Shown here: positions 1 to 7,756 of the stretch, in pieces
Position numbering within the stretch: position 1 is the first letter of the stretch
Layout of the letters: each line of letters opens with the position of its first letter
DNA from: Flagellimonas pacifica
GTDB lineage: Bacteria > Bacteroidota > Bacteroidia > Flavobacteriales > Flavobacteriaceae
NCBI RefSeq assembly: GCF_900215465.1
Contig: NZ_OBEH01000002.1
Location: 432,937 to 496,936, forward strand
DNA length: 64,000 nt
Reading direction: 5' to 3'
Notes under the pieces: model-generated
What the model saw: only the letters and a program-made list of their open reading frames with translations
What the model was told of the DNA's origin: nothing
Database searches by the model: none
Made by a program: the position numbers and the translations under genes

Positions 1-119
1 CTGTTCATTTTCATAATATCTGTTTTAAAATAAATTGATATTTTGTAACATGTTGATTATTAGTTGTCTGTAAATTAAAAACCTAACAATATTTTTATCA
101 AAAGTTGTTGGTTTATGTG
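1..119. other. Left-edge intergenic sequence without a gene
   Basis: This AT-rich segment lies beyond the end of the DoxX-like gene and has no open frame of useful length. It contains the motif ATTTTGTAAC at 40-49, which is one half of the palindrome found at 541-558. No hairpin with a T-tract is evident. The gene to the left lies outside the window. Confidence 0.5.
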
Positions 120-491
120 CTAAACAGAACTCATACCATGCAATTTTGCTAAGGAAAATGCACCTATTGCCATTACAAGATCTCTAATGGCAACATCTAC
201 ATAGTTGCCACTTAGAACCAAAACAATTGCAATTGCAGATAACCACCCCATTACAACAAGTGCTCCAATTTTGGGTTTGAGCAATACCAGGATACCAGCT
301 GTAATTTCTATAATCCCTATTATTATCATAAACACGCTTGCTTCCATTGGAATGATATCCAATAATCCTGCAGGAACGTATTGACTCCAATCAGTCAAAA
401 GATTGGTAAACTTGTCTAAGCCAGCAATTATTGGCACTAAGCCATAAGTATATTTTAATGTTGATTTCACTAATTCAATGTTTGAATTCAT
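120..491 (-). CDS. DoxX-like inner-membrane protein
   Basis: A 123-residue protein with about four hydrophobic segments (approximately residues 13-30, 45-65, 70-90 and 98-115), the size and layout of small DoxX/DoxD-family membrane proteins. Members have been linked to quinone or thiosulfate redox chemistry, but most are uncharacterised. I chose the ATG at 491; the frame stays open to a TTG at 536, but those extra residues are polar and run into the divergent promoter region. It faces an ECF sigma gene across a short region carrying an 18-bp palindrome, so shared regulation is likely. The family call is good; the exact function is unknown. Confidence 0.7.
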   Translation of the reverse strand: MNSNIELVKSTLKYTYGLVPIIAGLDKFTNLLTDWSQYVPAGLLDIIPMEASVFMIIIGIIEITAGILVLLKPKIGALVVMGWLSAIAIVLVLSGNYVDVAIRDLVMAIGAFSLAKLHGMSSV

Positions 492-540
492 CCTTTTTAG
501 GTTTAGTATTTTTAATTTTAGATTGGAGATGGTCAAAATG

Positions 541-558
541 GTTACAAAATTTTGTAAC
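541..558. promoter_or_regulatory. 18-bp perfect palindrome between divergent genes (candidate operator)
   Basis: GTTACAAAATTTTGTAAC is its own reverse complement. It starts 50 bp before the DoxX-like start (491) and ends 38 bp before the sigma-factor start (596). Half-sites (ATTTTGTAAC or GTTTTGTAAC) recur at 40-49 and 1314-1323, the latter upstream of the cytochrome gene. This arrangement suits a dimeric regulator controlling both genes; the identity of the regulator is unknown. Confidence 0.55.
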
Positions 559-595
559 TATTTACCCAAAAGAGTATCTAAAGGCAAAGGATGGA

Positions 596-1279
596 ATGAT
601 GGAAACAATCAAGATCAACGATTTAAATAACCAAAAACTATCAGAATCTGAAATCATAAAACGTATTCTTTCAGGAGAAAAAGAGCTGTACGAAATACTT
701 TTAAGAAGAAATAACCAAAAGCTGTTTCGGGTTATCCGAAGTTATATTAAAGATGGTTCCGAAATTGAGGATATTATGCAGAATACGTACCTCAAGGCTT
801 TCGAAAAATTATATCAGTTCAAACATTCCTCTTCCTACGGTACATGGCTTATTAGAATTGGAATCAATGAAGTTTTGGCACGGTTGAAAGAAAAGGAGAA
901 AGTCGTCAATTTGTACCAACGTCCATCAGAAGTAAAGCAAAATAGTATTTTGGAAATACCGGATAAAAATCAGTTAAATCCTGAAAAAAGAATCATTAGG
1001 AACGAGGCTAAACAATTTTTGGAAAATGCCATAGATTCTTTGAGTTTAAAATATCGCACTGTATATATGCTCAGAGAAATTGAAGAAATGAGCATTAACG
1101 AGATTTCAGAGTGTCTGGATGTTTCCAAATCCAATGTCAAGGTGCGCCTTCATAGGGCTAAAAATATGTTAAAAGAAAGGCTCTATGAACTTACTGCCAA
1201 CAAAGAAGATGTGTTTGGATTTGGATTTAGCAGATGTGATAATATCACCGATAGTGTTATGCGTATTGTCTTGAAATAA
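596..1279 (+). CDS. ECF-type RNA polymerase sigma factor
   Basis: About 227 residues with the two domains of group IV sigma factors. Region 2 contains EDIMQNTYLKAFEKLYQF followed by GTWLIRIGINE (approximately residues 60-105). Region 4 contains a helix-turn-helix around SINEISECLDVSKSNVKVRLHRAK (residues about 170-195). The frame is open upstream to 431, but those residues look like translated promoter sequence; ATGATG at 596/599 is the natural start. No anti-sigma gene is adjacent. Instead the protein has a C-terminal extension of about 25 residues carrying a Cys-Asp pair (FSRCDNITDSVM), which may be a regulatory tail. Its targets cannot be read from the sequence; the cytochrome gene downstream is an obvious candidate. 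Confidence 0.85.
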   Translation: MMETIKINDLNNQKLSESEIIKRILSGEKELYEILLRRNNQKLFRVIRSYIKDGSEIEDIMQNTYLKAFEKLYQFKHSSSYGTWLIRIGINEVLARLKEKEKVVNLYQRPSEVKQNSILEIPDKNQLNPEKRIIRNEAKQFLENAIDSLSLKYRTVYMLREIEEMSINEISECLDVSKSNVKVRLHRAKNMLKERLYELTANKEDVFGFGFSRCDNITDSVMRIVLK

Positions 1280-1373
1280 CAGATTAGTCACTTCTCCAAT
1301 CAAAACCCTTCAAGTTTTGTAACCTTTTTTTGAATTTCCCATCAAAAGATGGTAGCAAAGAACATTGTTCTTA

Positions 1374-1407
1374 AAGTGTACATAATCGTTAAAGGTTTTC
1401 TACACTT
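1374..1407. promoter_or_regulatory. Inverted repeat upstream of the cytochrome gene
   Basis: AAGTGTA at 1374-1380 and TACACTT at 1401-1407 form a perfect 7-bp inverted repeat with a 20-bp gap, 33 bp before the cytochrome start codon. It lies where a promoter or operator would be expected, and no TAnnTTTG box is present here. It may be an operator or part of an ECF-dependent promoter. A chance repeat cannot be excluded. Confidence 0.3.
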
Positions 1408-1439
1408 AAAATTCCAATAATCGCAAAAATCTATCTGTC

Positions 1440-2765
1440 ATGAAATTGAAAAAAACGCTTCCATCACTACTGTTGTTAATTGTTTTATTCTTGTTTGTCC
1501 GCTGTTTTAAAGGTGATGACGGACCCGATATCAGGGAATTGATTATTCCGCCTCCTGTTGTATTGGATTTAAATCCAACTCTAATTGAGGAGGGAAAAGC
1601 AATTTTCAGGTTTGACACCTTTGGTGATGAATCTTTCTGGAGTGGAGCTTTAAAACTTGATAAGGCTGTTCTGGGAGAAAATAATGGAGGATTCGGACCC
1701 GGCTTGAATCCAAATACTGCTTTGGCCGTTGGATTAAAAGTGGATATCGATGCTTTACCCCAAGAAATTATTGATGCTATTGCCTCAGGTAATGTGGATT
1801 TGGATGATCCAGCTGTAACCTTGGCACTTTTGAGTTTGGACGCTGTGGTGGGCGTAAAAGGAAACTTTGATGGTGACGGGAATTTAGAATCAATGGGAAT
1901 TTCTTGTGCGCTCTGTCATTCAACTGTAGATGATTCTTTTGTCCAAGGAATTGGAAAAAGACTGGATGGTTGGCCCAATAGAGACCTAAATGTTGGTGCA
2001 ATTATCGGAATTACAGATAATGCTCCCATAGCGGAACTCTTGGAAGTTGATGTGGCTACATTGAATACTGTTTTGAATGCATGGGGTCCAGGACGTTTTC
2101 CCGCGGCACTTTTAATAGATGGAAAGGCTACCAAACCTGATGGTGCTATTGCAGCCAATCTTATCCCTCCAGCTCATGGACTTCAAGGATTGGAAAAGGC
2201 AACCTATACCGGTTGGGGAGACATAACATATTGGAACAGATTTGTGGCAGTTTTGGAAATGGGAGGCCAAGGAAATTTTATGGACCCAAGATTGAATAAT
2301 CTTGCCAAGTTTCCAATAGCGGTAAAAAGAGGTGCCTTTAATGTTATGGTCGATGAGGATTTGGTTGGACCAAAATTGGAAGCCTTACGTGAATATCAAT
2401 TGTCACTTCTTGCACCGGAGCCGGAAGCTGGCAGTTTTAATGTGAAAGCAGCTATAAGGGGCAAGAAAATTTTCCAATATAAAGCCAAATGCGCTACTTG
2501 CCATCCCGCCCCAGTCTTTAGTGATGACAAATTGCACGCTCCAGAAGATATTGGTATTGATGGCTTTGAGGCCGACAGATCTCCTACTGGGAAATACAGG
2601 ACGCCACCACTTCGCGGACTGTTTGCAAAATCAAAAGGAGGGTTTTACCATGATGGACGATTTGAAGATTTGGATGCAGTAATTGATCATTATAATGATT
2701 ATTTTGAACTCCATCTAAATGATAGACAGCAAAGTGATTTAAAAGAGTATTTAAACGCGCTGTAG
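1440..2765 (+). CDS. Di-haem cytochrome c lipoprotein (cytochrome c peroxidase-like)
   Basis: A 441-residue exported protein. The N-terminus is a signal peptide ending in FLFVRC, so it is probably lipidated at Cys22. Two c-type haem-binding motifs are visible: CALCH at residues 156-160 and CATCH at 351-355. The C-terminal region (GKYRTPPLRGL, GGFYHDGRF) matches the second haem domain of the di-haem peroxidase / MauG superfamily. Its substrate is unclear; members reduce peroxide or modify proteins oxidatively. It follows the ECF sigma gene by 160 bp on the same strand, with a repeat between them. Confidence 0.8.
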   Translation: MKLKKTLPSLLLLIVLFLFVRCFKGDDGPDIRELIIPPPVVLDLNPTLIEEGKAIFRFDTFGDESFWSGALKLDKAVLGENNGGFGPGLNPNTALAVGLKVDIDALPQEIIDAIASGNVDLDDPAVTLALLSLDAVVGVKGNFDGDGNLESMGISCALCHSTVDDSFVQGIGKRLDGWPNRDLNVGAIIGITDNAPIAELLEVDVATLNTVLNAWGPGRFPAALLIDGKATKPDGAIAANLIPPAHGLQGLEKATYTGWGDITYWNRFVAVLEMGGQGNFMDPRLNNLAKFPIAVKRGAFNVMVDEDLVGPKLEALREYQLSLLAPEPEAGSFNVKAAIRGKKIFQYKAKCATCHPAPVFSDDKLHAPEDIGIDGFEADRSPTGKYRTPPLRGLFAKSKGGFYHDGRFEDLDAVIDHYNDYFELHLNDRQQSDLKEYLNAL

Positions 2766-2909
2766 TTTTTAATGGGAATGGTATTGCTATGAAGTAGAAA
2801 ATACAACATCCCAATTTGCCCATATTTGATTATCACAATGTAAAAGTTGAGGTAGTCGTTGTATGGGCAAAATTTTTCGTGTGGGTTCTTCAAAGCTTAT
2901 TGTCTTTTA

Positions 2910-2941
2910 AGAATTTTTTCTCCCTAAATAGCTTATTTTTG
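2910..2941 (+). promoter_or_regulatory. Promoter for ccsBA
   Basis: A TTG at 2910-2912 and an exact TAnnTTTG element (TATTTTTG, 2934-2941) are separated by 21 bp, matching the Bacteroidota sigma-A consensus. Transcription would start about 5-7 bp later, giving a short leader before the ATG at 2970. Confidence 0.65.
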
Positions 2942-2969
2942 CAAGCTGAAAAACACATCTTCAACCTAG

Positions 2970-5900
2970 ATGATAGACATCCTTAAAAAGACCCTTTTTT
3001 CTACAAGACTTATGGCCACCCTATTTTTGGTTTTTGCCGCTGCAATGGCTATGGGAACTTTTGTGGAAAGTTGGTACAGCACGGAAACAGCTAGAATTTA
3101 TATTTATAATGCTACTTGGTTTGAGGCCGTAATGGTCTTTTTTATGATCAATTTTATAGGGAATATCTTCAGGTATAACCTATTGAGTTGGAAAAAGTGG
3201 CCGGTTCTTGTACTCCACCTGTCTTGGGTGCTGATTATTTTGGGAGCTTTTGTAACAAGATATATAAGCTATGAAGGTATGATGCCTATTCGTGAGGGGA
3301 CTTCGGAGAACCGTTTTTTTTCTGATAAAACCTATTTGACAGCTTTTGTTGATGGTGAAATTAACGGAGAAGTAAAACGTAAGGTTCTGGAGGACGATTT
3401 GATTGTTACTACCGAAGGAATGAAATCTACCTTGCCATGGAAATCCGATTTTAACGGCCAACTCTTTACCATTTCCTATGTAGATTTTATTGGTGGAGCA
3501 GAAGAAGGATTGATTCCTGATGAGAATGGACAAGAATACTTGAAGATTGTTGAAGCTGGGGATGGACAACGCCATGAACACTATTTAGAGAATGGCAAGG
3601 TGGCCAGTATCCATAACGTTTTGTTTTCTTTGAACAAAGAAACCAACGGTGCTATCAATATCTTTTCTGATGGAGACAACTATCAGATAAAATCGCCGTT
3701 TGATGGTAATTTTATGCGCATGGCTGATCAATTTCAAGGAGAAATCATCAGCGATAGCATACAAGCATTGCAGTTACGCTCACTCTACAATATGGCGGGA
3801 ATGCAGTTTGTGATTCCTGAGCCATTGATTAAAGGTAGTTACGGAATTGTAAAAGTCCCTGAAAATGAAGTTACCGAGGTAACCCAGGATGCTTTAGTGG
3901 TTTCCATATCGGTAAATGGCGAAACTGTGGAGCAAAAATTATTGGGAAGCAAGGGGACTTCCAATTTCTCTGACAAGATTAAAGTTGGCGGACTGGATTT
4001 TTCCCTTAGTTATGGATCTAAAGTGTACGAACTTCCATTTTCAATTAAATTAAATGATTTCATTGCTGAAAAATACCCAGGAACCGAATCGGGATATAAA
4101 TCATTTATGAGCAAAGTGACCATTGAGGATGAACGCCCATTTGATTATGATATCTTCATGAACCATATTCTGGATCACAGAGGATATCGCTTTTTTCAAT
4201 CTAGTTTCCATCCAGATGAGAAAGGAACCGTATTATCCGTTAATCATGATTTTTGGGGGACATGGATAACCTATATAGGTTACTTTTTACTCTATATTGG
4301 GTTGATGGGCATCATGTTTTTTGGAAAGACCCGTTTTCGCGATTTGGGAAAAGCCCTGGAAAAAGTGAAGAAGAAAAAGGCTGCCTTGGGGGTAATGGCA
4401 TTTTTTATGGCAACTTCATTGGTTACAGCCCAACAAAATGATACCGATGCCCATGAACATGCAAATCTTCCCACACAACAACAAGTAGATTCCATTATTA
4501 AGTCTACCATTGTTGCAGAGGAACATGCTGAAAAGTTTGGGGCACTGGTCATTCAGGATGAGGGAGGTAGAATGAAACCTATTCACACTTTTGCTTCTGA
4601 AGTTCTTAGGAAACTGAGTGAGAAAAATACTTATGAAGGTTTAACGGCCAACCAAGTGTTTCTTTCTATGATGATGAACCCTGGTGTTTGGTATAATACA
4701 GAGTTCATTAAACTTGCCAAGAGAGAGAATGACAGCATACGCAAGATTATCGGTGTTCCTAAAGGAACTAAATATGTAAAGGCAACGGATTTTTTTGATG
4801 CCAAGGGTAATTTTAAGTTGAAGACTTATGTAGAGAAGGCTACTTCAACTACCAACCCATCCAGCTTTGAAAAGGATTTTAAGAAGATTTTTGAGAGATT
4901 AAATCTGTTGGATATTGCTTTGAGCGGACAAATTATTAAAATCTTTCCATTGTTAAATGATGAGAATAACAAATGGATTTCGGCTGTTGAGTACCGTTCT
5001 GGACAATATCAGGTTTCTGATTCGTTATATTCCAATTTCATTAAAAATGCAATGCCCTATTATTTGGGTACCTTGAAAAGTGCTATTGCTTCAAATGATT
5101 ATTCGCAGCCTGATAAATTGTTGGAAGCTTTCAAACAGAACCAAAAAAATCACGGAGCAGAAGTTCTTCCGGCTGAACAAAAAATCCAAACGGAAATTTT
5201 ATACAACAAACTGGACATTTTCAATAGGTTGTACCAATATTACGCTATTGTAGCAGTATTCCTGTTCATAATCCTTGTGTTTCAAATTTTTAAGGAACGA
5301 GAATTTTTAAAAGCAGCCACATATTTACTTAAGGGCACTGTGATACTATTGTTTATTTGGCATACTGCTGGGTTGGTGCTACGATGGTATATCTCTGGCC
5401 ATGCACCTTGGAGCGATGCCTATGAAAGTATTTTGTATGTGTCTTGGGCAGCTATGGGAATGGGCTTGCTTTTTACGAGAAAGAGTGATCTTACCTTGGC
5501 CGCTAGCGCCTTTGTGTCTTCTATATATCTGTTTATTGCCCATCAAAGTTGGATAGACCCTGCAATTGCCAATTTGGTGCCTGTATTGGACAGTTATTGG
5601 GTAGTGATTCATGTGCCGATAATCGTGGGCAGTTACGGTCCCCTAACTGTAAGTATGATCTTGGGTGTGGTTTCCTTGATTCTGATTATGCTTACTACTA
5701 AAAAGAATAAGAAAAAGATGGGGGTCAACCTTGAAGAGTTGACCATTATCAATGAATTGTCCATGAACGTGGGATTAATGATGTTGACCATCGGCAACTT
5801 TTTGGGAGGTCAATGGGCCAATGAGAGCTGGGGCCGCTATTGGGGATGGGATCCCAAAGAAACTTGGGCACTTATTTCCATTATGATTTATGCATTTGTT

Positions 5901-6140
5901 CTACACATGCGTTTGGTTCCTGGATTGCGAGGTAAGTGGATTTATAATTTTATGAGTGTGGTTGCCTATGGCAGTATTATGATGACCTATTTCGGAGTTA
6001 ATTTTTACTTGGTAGGACTACATAGCTATGCCAGTGGTGATCAAGTGATAACCCCATCCTTTATCTGGTATACCGTATTTGGTGTGTTTGTTTTGGGGGT
6101 TATGAGCCTATGGAGATACAGGACCCACTACGTTAAATAA
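2970..6140 (+). CDS. ccsBA: Cytochrome c biogenesis fusion protein CcsB-CcsA (ResB-ResC)
   Basis: A 1056-residue fused System II haem exporter and apocytochrome ligase of the inner membrane. The N-terminal ResB/CcsB part has three membrane helices within residues 13-100, a large extracytoplasmic domain, and a fourth helix around 428-455. A second hydrophobic stretch near 462-485 ends in VTAQQ and resembles a signal peptide. An extracytoplasmic linker of about 260 residues follows. The CcsA part starts near residue 755 and carries the tryptophan-rich haem-handling motif WGRYWGWDPKE at about 954-964, with conserved His residues (for example His811 in GHAPW). It presumably matures c-type cytochromes such as the one encoded upstream. 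Confidence 0.95.
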   Translation: MIDILKKTLFSTRLMATLFLVFAAAMAMGTFVESWYSTETARIYIYNATWFEAVMVFFMINFIGNIFRYNLLSWKKWPVLVLHLSWVLIILGAFVTRYISYEGMMPIREGTSENRFFSDKTYLTAFVDGEINGEVKRKVLEDDLIVTTEGMKSTLPWKSDFNGQLFTISYVDFIGGAEEGLIPDENGQEYLKIVEAGDGQRHEHYLENGKVASIHNVLFSLNKETNGAINIFSDGDNYQIKSPFDGNFMRMADQFQGEIISDSIQALQLRSLYNMAGMQFVIPEPLIKGSYGIVKVPENEVTEVTQDALVVSISVNGETVEQKLLGSKGTSNFSDKIKVGGLDFSLSYGSKVYELPFSIKLNDFIAEKYPGTESGYKSFMSKVTIEDERPFDYDIFMNHILDHRGYRFFQSSFHPDEKGTVLSVNHDFWGTWITYIGYFLLYIGLMGIMFFGKTRFRDLGKALEKVKKKKAALGVMAFFMATSLVTAQQNDTDAHEHANLPTQQQVDSIIKSTIVAEEHAEKFGALVIQDEGGRMKPIHTFASEVLRKLSEKNTYEGLTANQVFLSMMMNPGVWYNTEFIKLAKRENDSIRKIIGVPKGTKYVKATDFFDAKGNFKLKTYVEKATSTTNPSSFEKDFKKIFERLNLLDIALSGQIIKIFPLLNDENNKWISAVEYRSGQYQVSDSLYSNFIKNAMPYYLGTLKSAIASNDYSQPDKLLEAFKQNQKNHGAEVLPAEQKIQTEILYNKLDIFNRLYQYYAIVAVFLFIILVFQIFKEREFLKAATYLLKGTVILLFIWHTAGLVLRWYISGHAPWSDAYESILYVSWAAMGMGLLFTRKSDLTLAASAFVSSIYLFIAHQSWIDPAIANLVPVLDSYWVVIHVPIIVGSYGPLTVSMILGVVSLILIMLTTKKNKKKMGVNLEELTIINELSMNVGLMMLTIGNFLGGQWANESWGRYWGWDPKETWALISIMIYAFVLHMRLVPGLRGKWIYNFMSVVAYGSIMMTYFGVNFYLVGLHSYASGDQVITPSFIWYTVFGVFVLGVMSLWRYRTHYVK

Positions 6141-6153
6141 TCTCCGGTTTTCA

Positions 6154-6182
6154 TTGAACTTCAAAAAAAAAGTGCATCTTTG
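6154..6182 (+). promoter_or_regulatory. Probable promoter for the MATE gene
   Basis: TTG at 6154-6156 is followed after 18 bp by CATCTTTG (6175-6182), a one-mismatch version of TAnnTTTG. A start about 6 bp later would leave a leader of roughly 120 nt before the ATG at 6313. Confidence 0.4.
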
Positions 6183-6206
6183 TGCCATCATGAAGTTATA
6201 AGAATT

Positions 6207-6269
6207 ATGTATTCAATAGATGTCACCATTGGCTTTAAGCCAAAAAAATAACCGAAACTCTTTTTCGGT
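6207..6269 (+). promoter_or_regulatory. Structured leader with a 14-codon ORF and hairpin upstream of the MATE gene
   Basis: The leader holds a short open frame, ATG at 6207 to TAA at 6249-6251 (peptide MYSIDVTIGFKPKK). Its second half contains the small fold TTGGCTTTAAGCCAA. The stop codon abuts a 7-bp hairpin, ACCGAAA-CTCTT-TTTCGGT (6251-6269), 44 nt before the MATE start. This could be a leader-peptide attenuator or another RNA control element. No known riboswitch family is recognisable by eye, and no evidence shows that it is translated. Confidence 0.3.
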
Positions 6270-6312
6270 CTTGTGACATTTACACTCTTTTTTCACACAT
6301 AATTTTTATAAA

Positions 6313-7722
6313 ATGACAAATTTCAATATACCTCCTTTTAAACAATTACTTAATTATTTCTGGATTGCCGTTACTGGAAAAGAAACAGAGTTTACTTCTG
6401 GAAGCATCCGAAAGGCAATTTTTATGCTTTCCATTCCCATGATTCTGGAAATGCTTATGGAATCCATCTTTGCGCTTGTGGACATTGCTTATGTTTCGCA
6501 GGTTAGTGTTAATGCAGTGGCAACAATTGGCCTAACGGAGTCTGTTATTACTTTGATATATGCATTGGCCATTGGTTTAAGTATGGCTGCAACAGCGGTA
6601 GTGGCACGTAGAATAGGAGAGAAGGATGTTGATGGAGCCAGAATCGCCGCAGTTCAAGCTATAGGTTTGGGCGTACTGATTTCAATTCTCCTTGGAATAG
6701 TTGGAATCCTATATGCCAAAGAAATATTGGCCTTAATGGGTGGTGAACCAGATTTGATTGCCGAAGGGTATGGGTATACAAAATTTTTGATTGGTGGCAA
6801 TATCACCATCATGCTCTTATTCCTGATCAATGCTATATTTCGTGGTGCAGGAGATGCTTCAATTGCAATGTGGGCATTGGTGCTGTCCAACGGATTGAAT
6901 ATTATCCTTGACCCTATTTTTATATTTGGTTTGGGCCCAATTCCAGAATATGGAGTTATGGGAGCAGCTATTGCCACCAATATTGGCCGTGGAACTGCAG
7001 TGTTGTTTCAATTGGGAATTCTATTTTTTGGTTGGGGTAAAATAAAATTGACTGTAAAGAATTTGGTGATTGACCTAAAGGTAATGCTTAATTTAATTAG
7101 GGTATCCATAGGTGGAATAGCCCAATTTTTGATTGGTACTTCTAGCTGGGTATTTTTAATGCGAATCATGTCAGAGTTTGGTAGTGAAGTTTTGGCGGGA
7201 TACACCATTGCCATTAGGGTGATTATGTTCACTTTAATGCCATCTTGGGGCATGAGCAATGCTGCGGCTACCCTGGTTGGTCAGAATTTGGGAGCACAGA
7301 AACCGGATAGGGCAGAAGCCTCTGTGTGGAAAACTGGAAAATACAATGCCTATTTTATGGGATTGGTTTCTTTGGTTTATTTAATATTCGCCCAGGATAT
7401 CATTTCTCTCTTCAATACTAAACCAAATGTTGTTGAAAATGGGGCGCTTTGCCTACAGATTATAGCCGTAGGCTATGTGTTTTATGCTTATGGCATGGTG
7501 GTTACCCAAGCTTTTAACGGAGCTGGAGATACCAAAACACCAACTAAGATCAATTTCTTCTCTTTTTGGATGTTTCAATTACCCATAGCCTATGTGGCAG
7601 CATTGGTATTGGATTGGGGGGCCAAAGGAGTATTTATTGCAATTACAGCGGCAGAAGTCCTATTGGCGGTCATGGCAATAATCTGGTTTAAAAAAGGAAA
7701 CTGGAAGCAAGTTCAAGTATAA
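6313..7722 (+). CDS. MATE family efflux transporter
   Basis: A 469-residue integral membrane protein with about 12 hydrophobic helices in two repeated halves, typical of multidrug and toxic compound extrusion carriers. The first half begins around IRKAIFMLSIPMILEMLMES and the second around LIRVSIGGIAQFLIG. The sequence FRGAGDAS in the first half is matched by FNGAGDTKTP in the second, as expected for the MatE internal repeat. Such proteins export cationic drugs or metabolites using a sodium or proton gradient; the substrate is unknown. It is preceded by a leader of about 120 nt with hairpins. Confidence 0.9.
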   Translation: MTNFNIPPFKQLLNYFWIAVTGKETEFTSGSIRKAIFMLSIPMILEMLMESIFALVDIAYVSQVSVNAVATIGLTESVITLIYALAIGLSMAATAVVARRIGEKDVDGARIAAVQAIGLGVLISILLGIVGILYAKEILALMGGEPDLIAEGYGYTKFLIGGNITIMLLFLINAIFRGAGDASIAMWALVLSNGLNIILDPIFIFGLGPIPEYGVMGAAIATNIGRGTAVLFQLGILFFGWGKIKLTVKNLVIDLKVMLNLIRVSIGGIAQFLIGTSSWVFLMRIMSEFGSEVLAGYTIAIRVIMFTLMPSWGMSNAAATLVGQNLGAQKPDRAEASVWKTGKYNAYFMGLVSLVYLIFAQDIISLFNTKPNVVENGALCLQIIAVGYVFYAYGMVVTQAFNGAGDTKTPTKINFFSFWMFQLPIAYVAALVLDWGAKGVFIAITAAEVLLAVMAIIWFKKGNWKQVQV

Positions 7723-7756
7723 GTGGTTTTGTATCTTTAGGATAAATTTTAAAGAG

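Noticed and set aside
431..595. Upstream extension of the sigma-factor reading frame
   Set aside because: The translated residues do not resemble a sigma factor, they overlap the divergent gene's start, and they include the palindrome; ATGATG at 596/599 is a normal start.
6207..6269. A known riboswitch upstream of the MATE gene
   Set aside because: The leader is short and shows only small hairpins; I could not match it to a guanidine, SAM, preQ1 or other known class.
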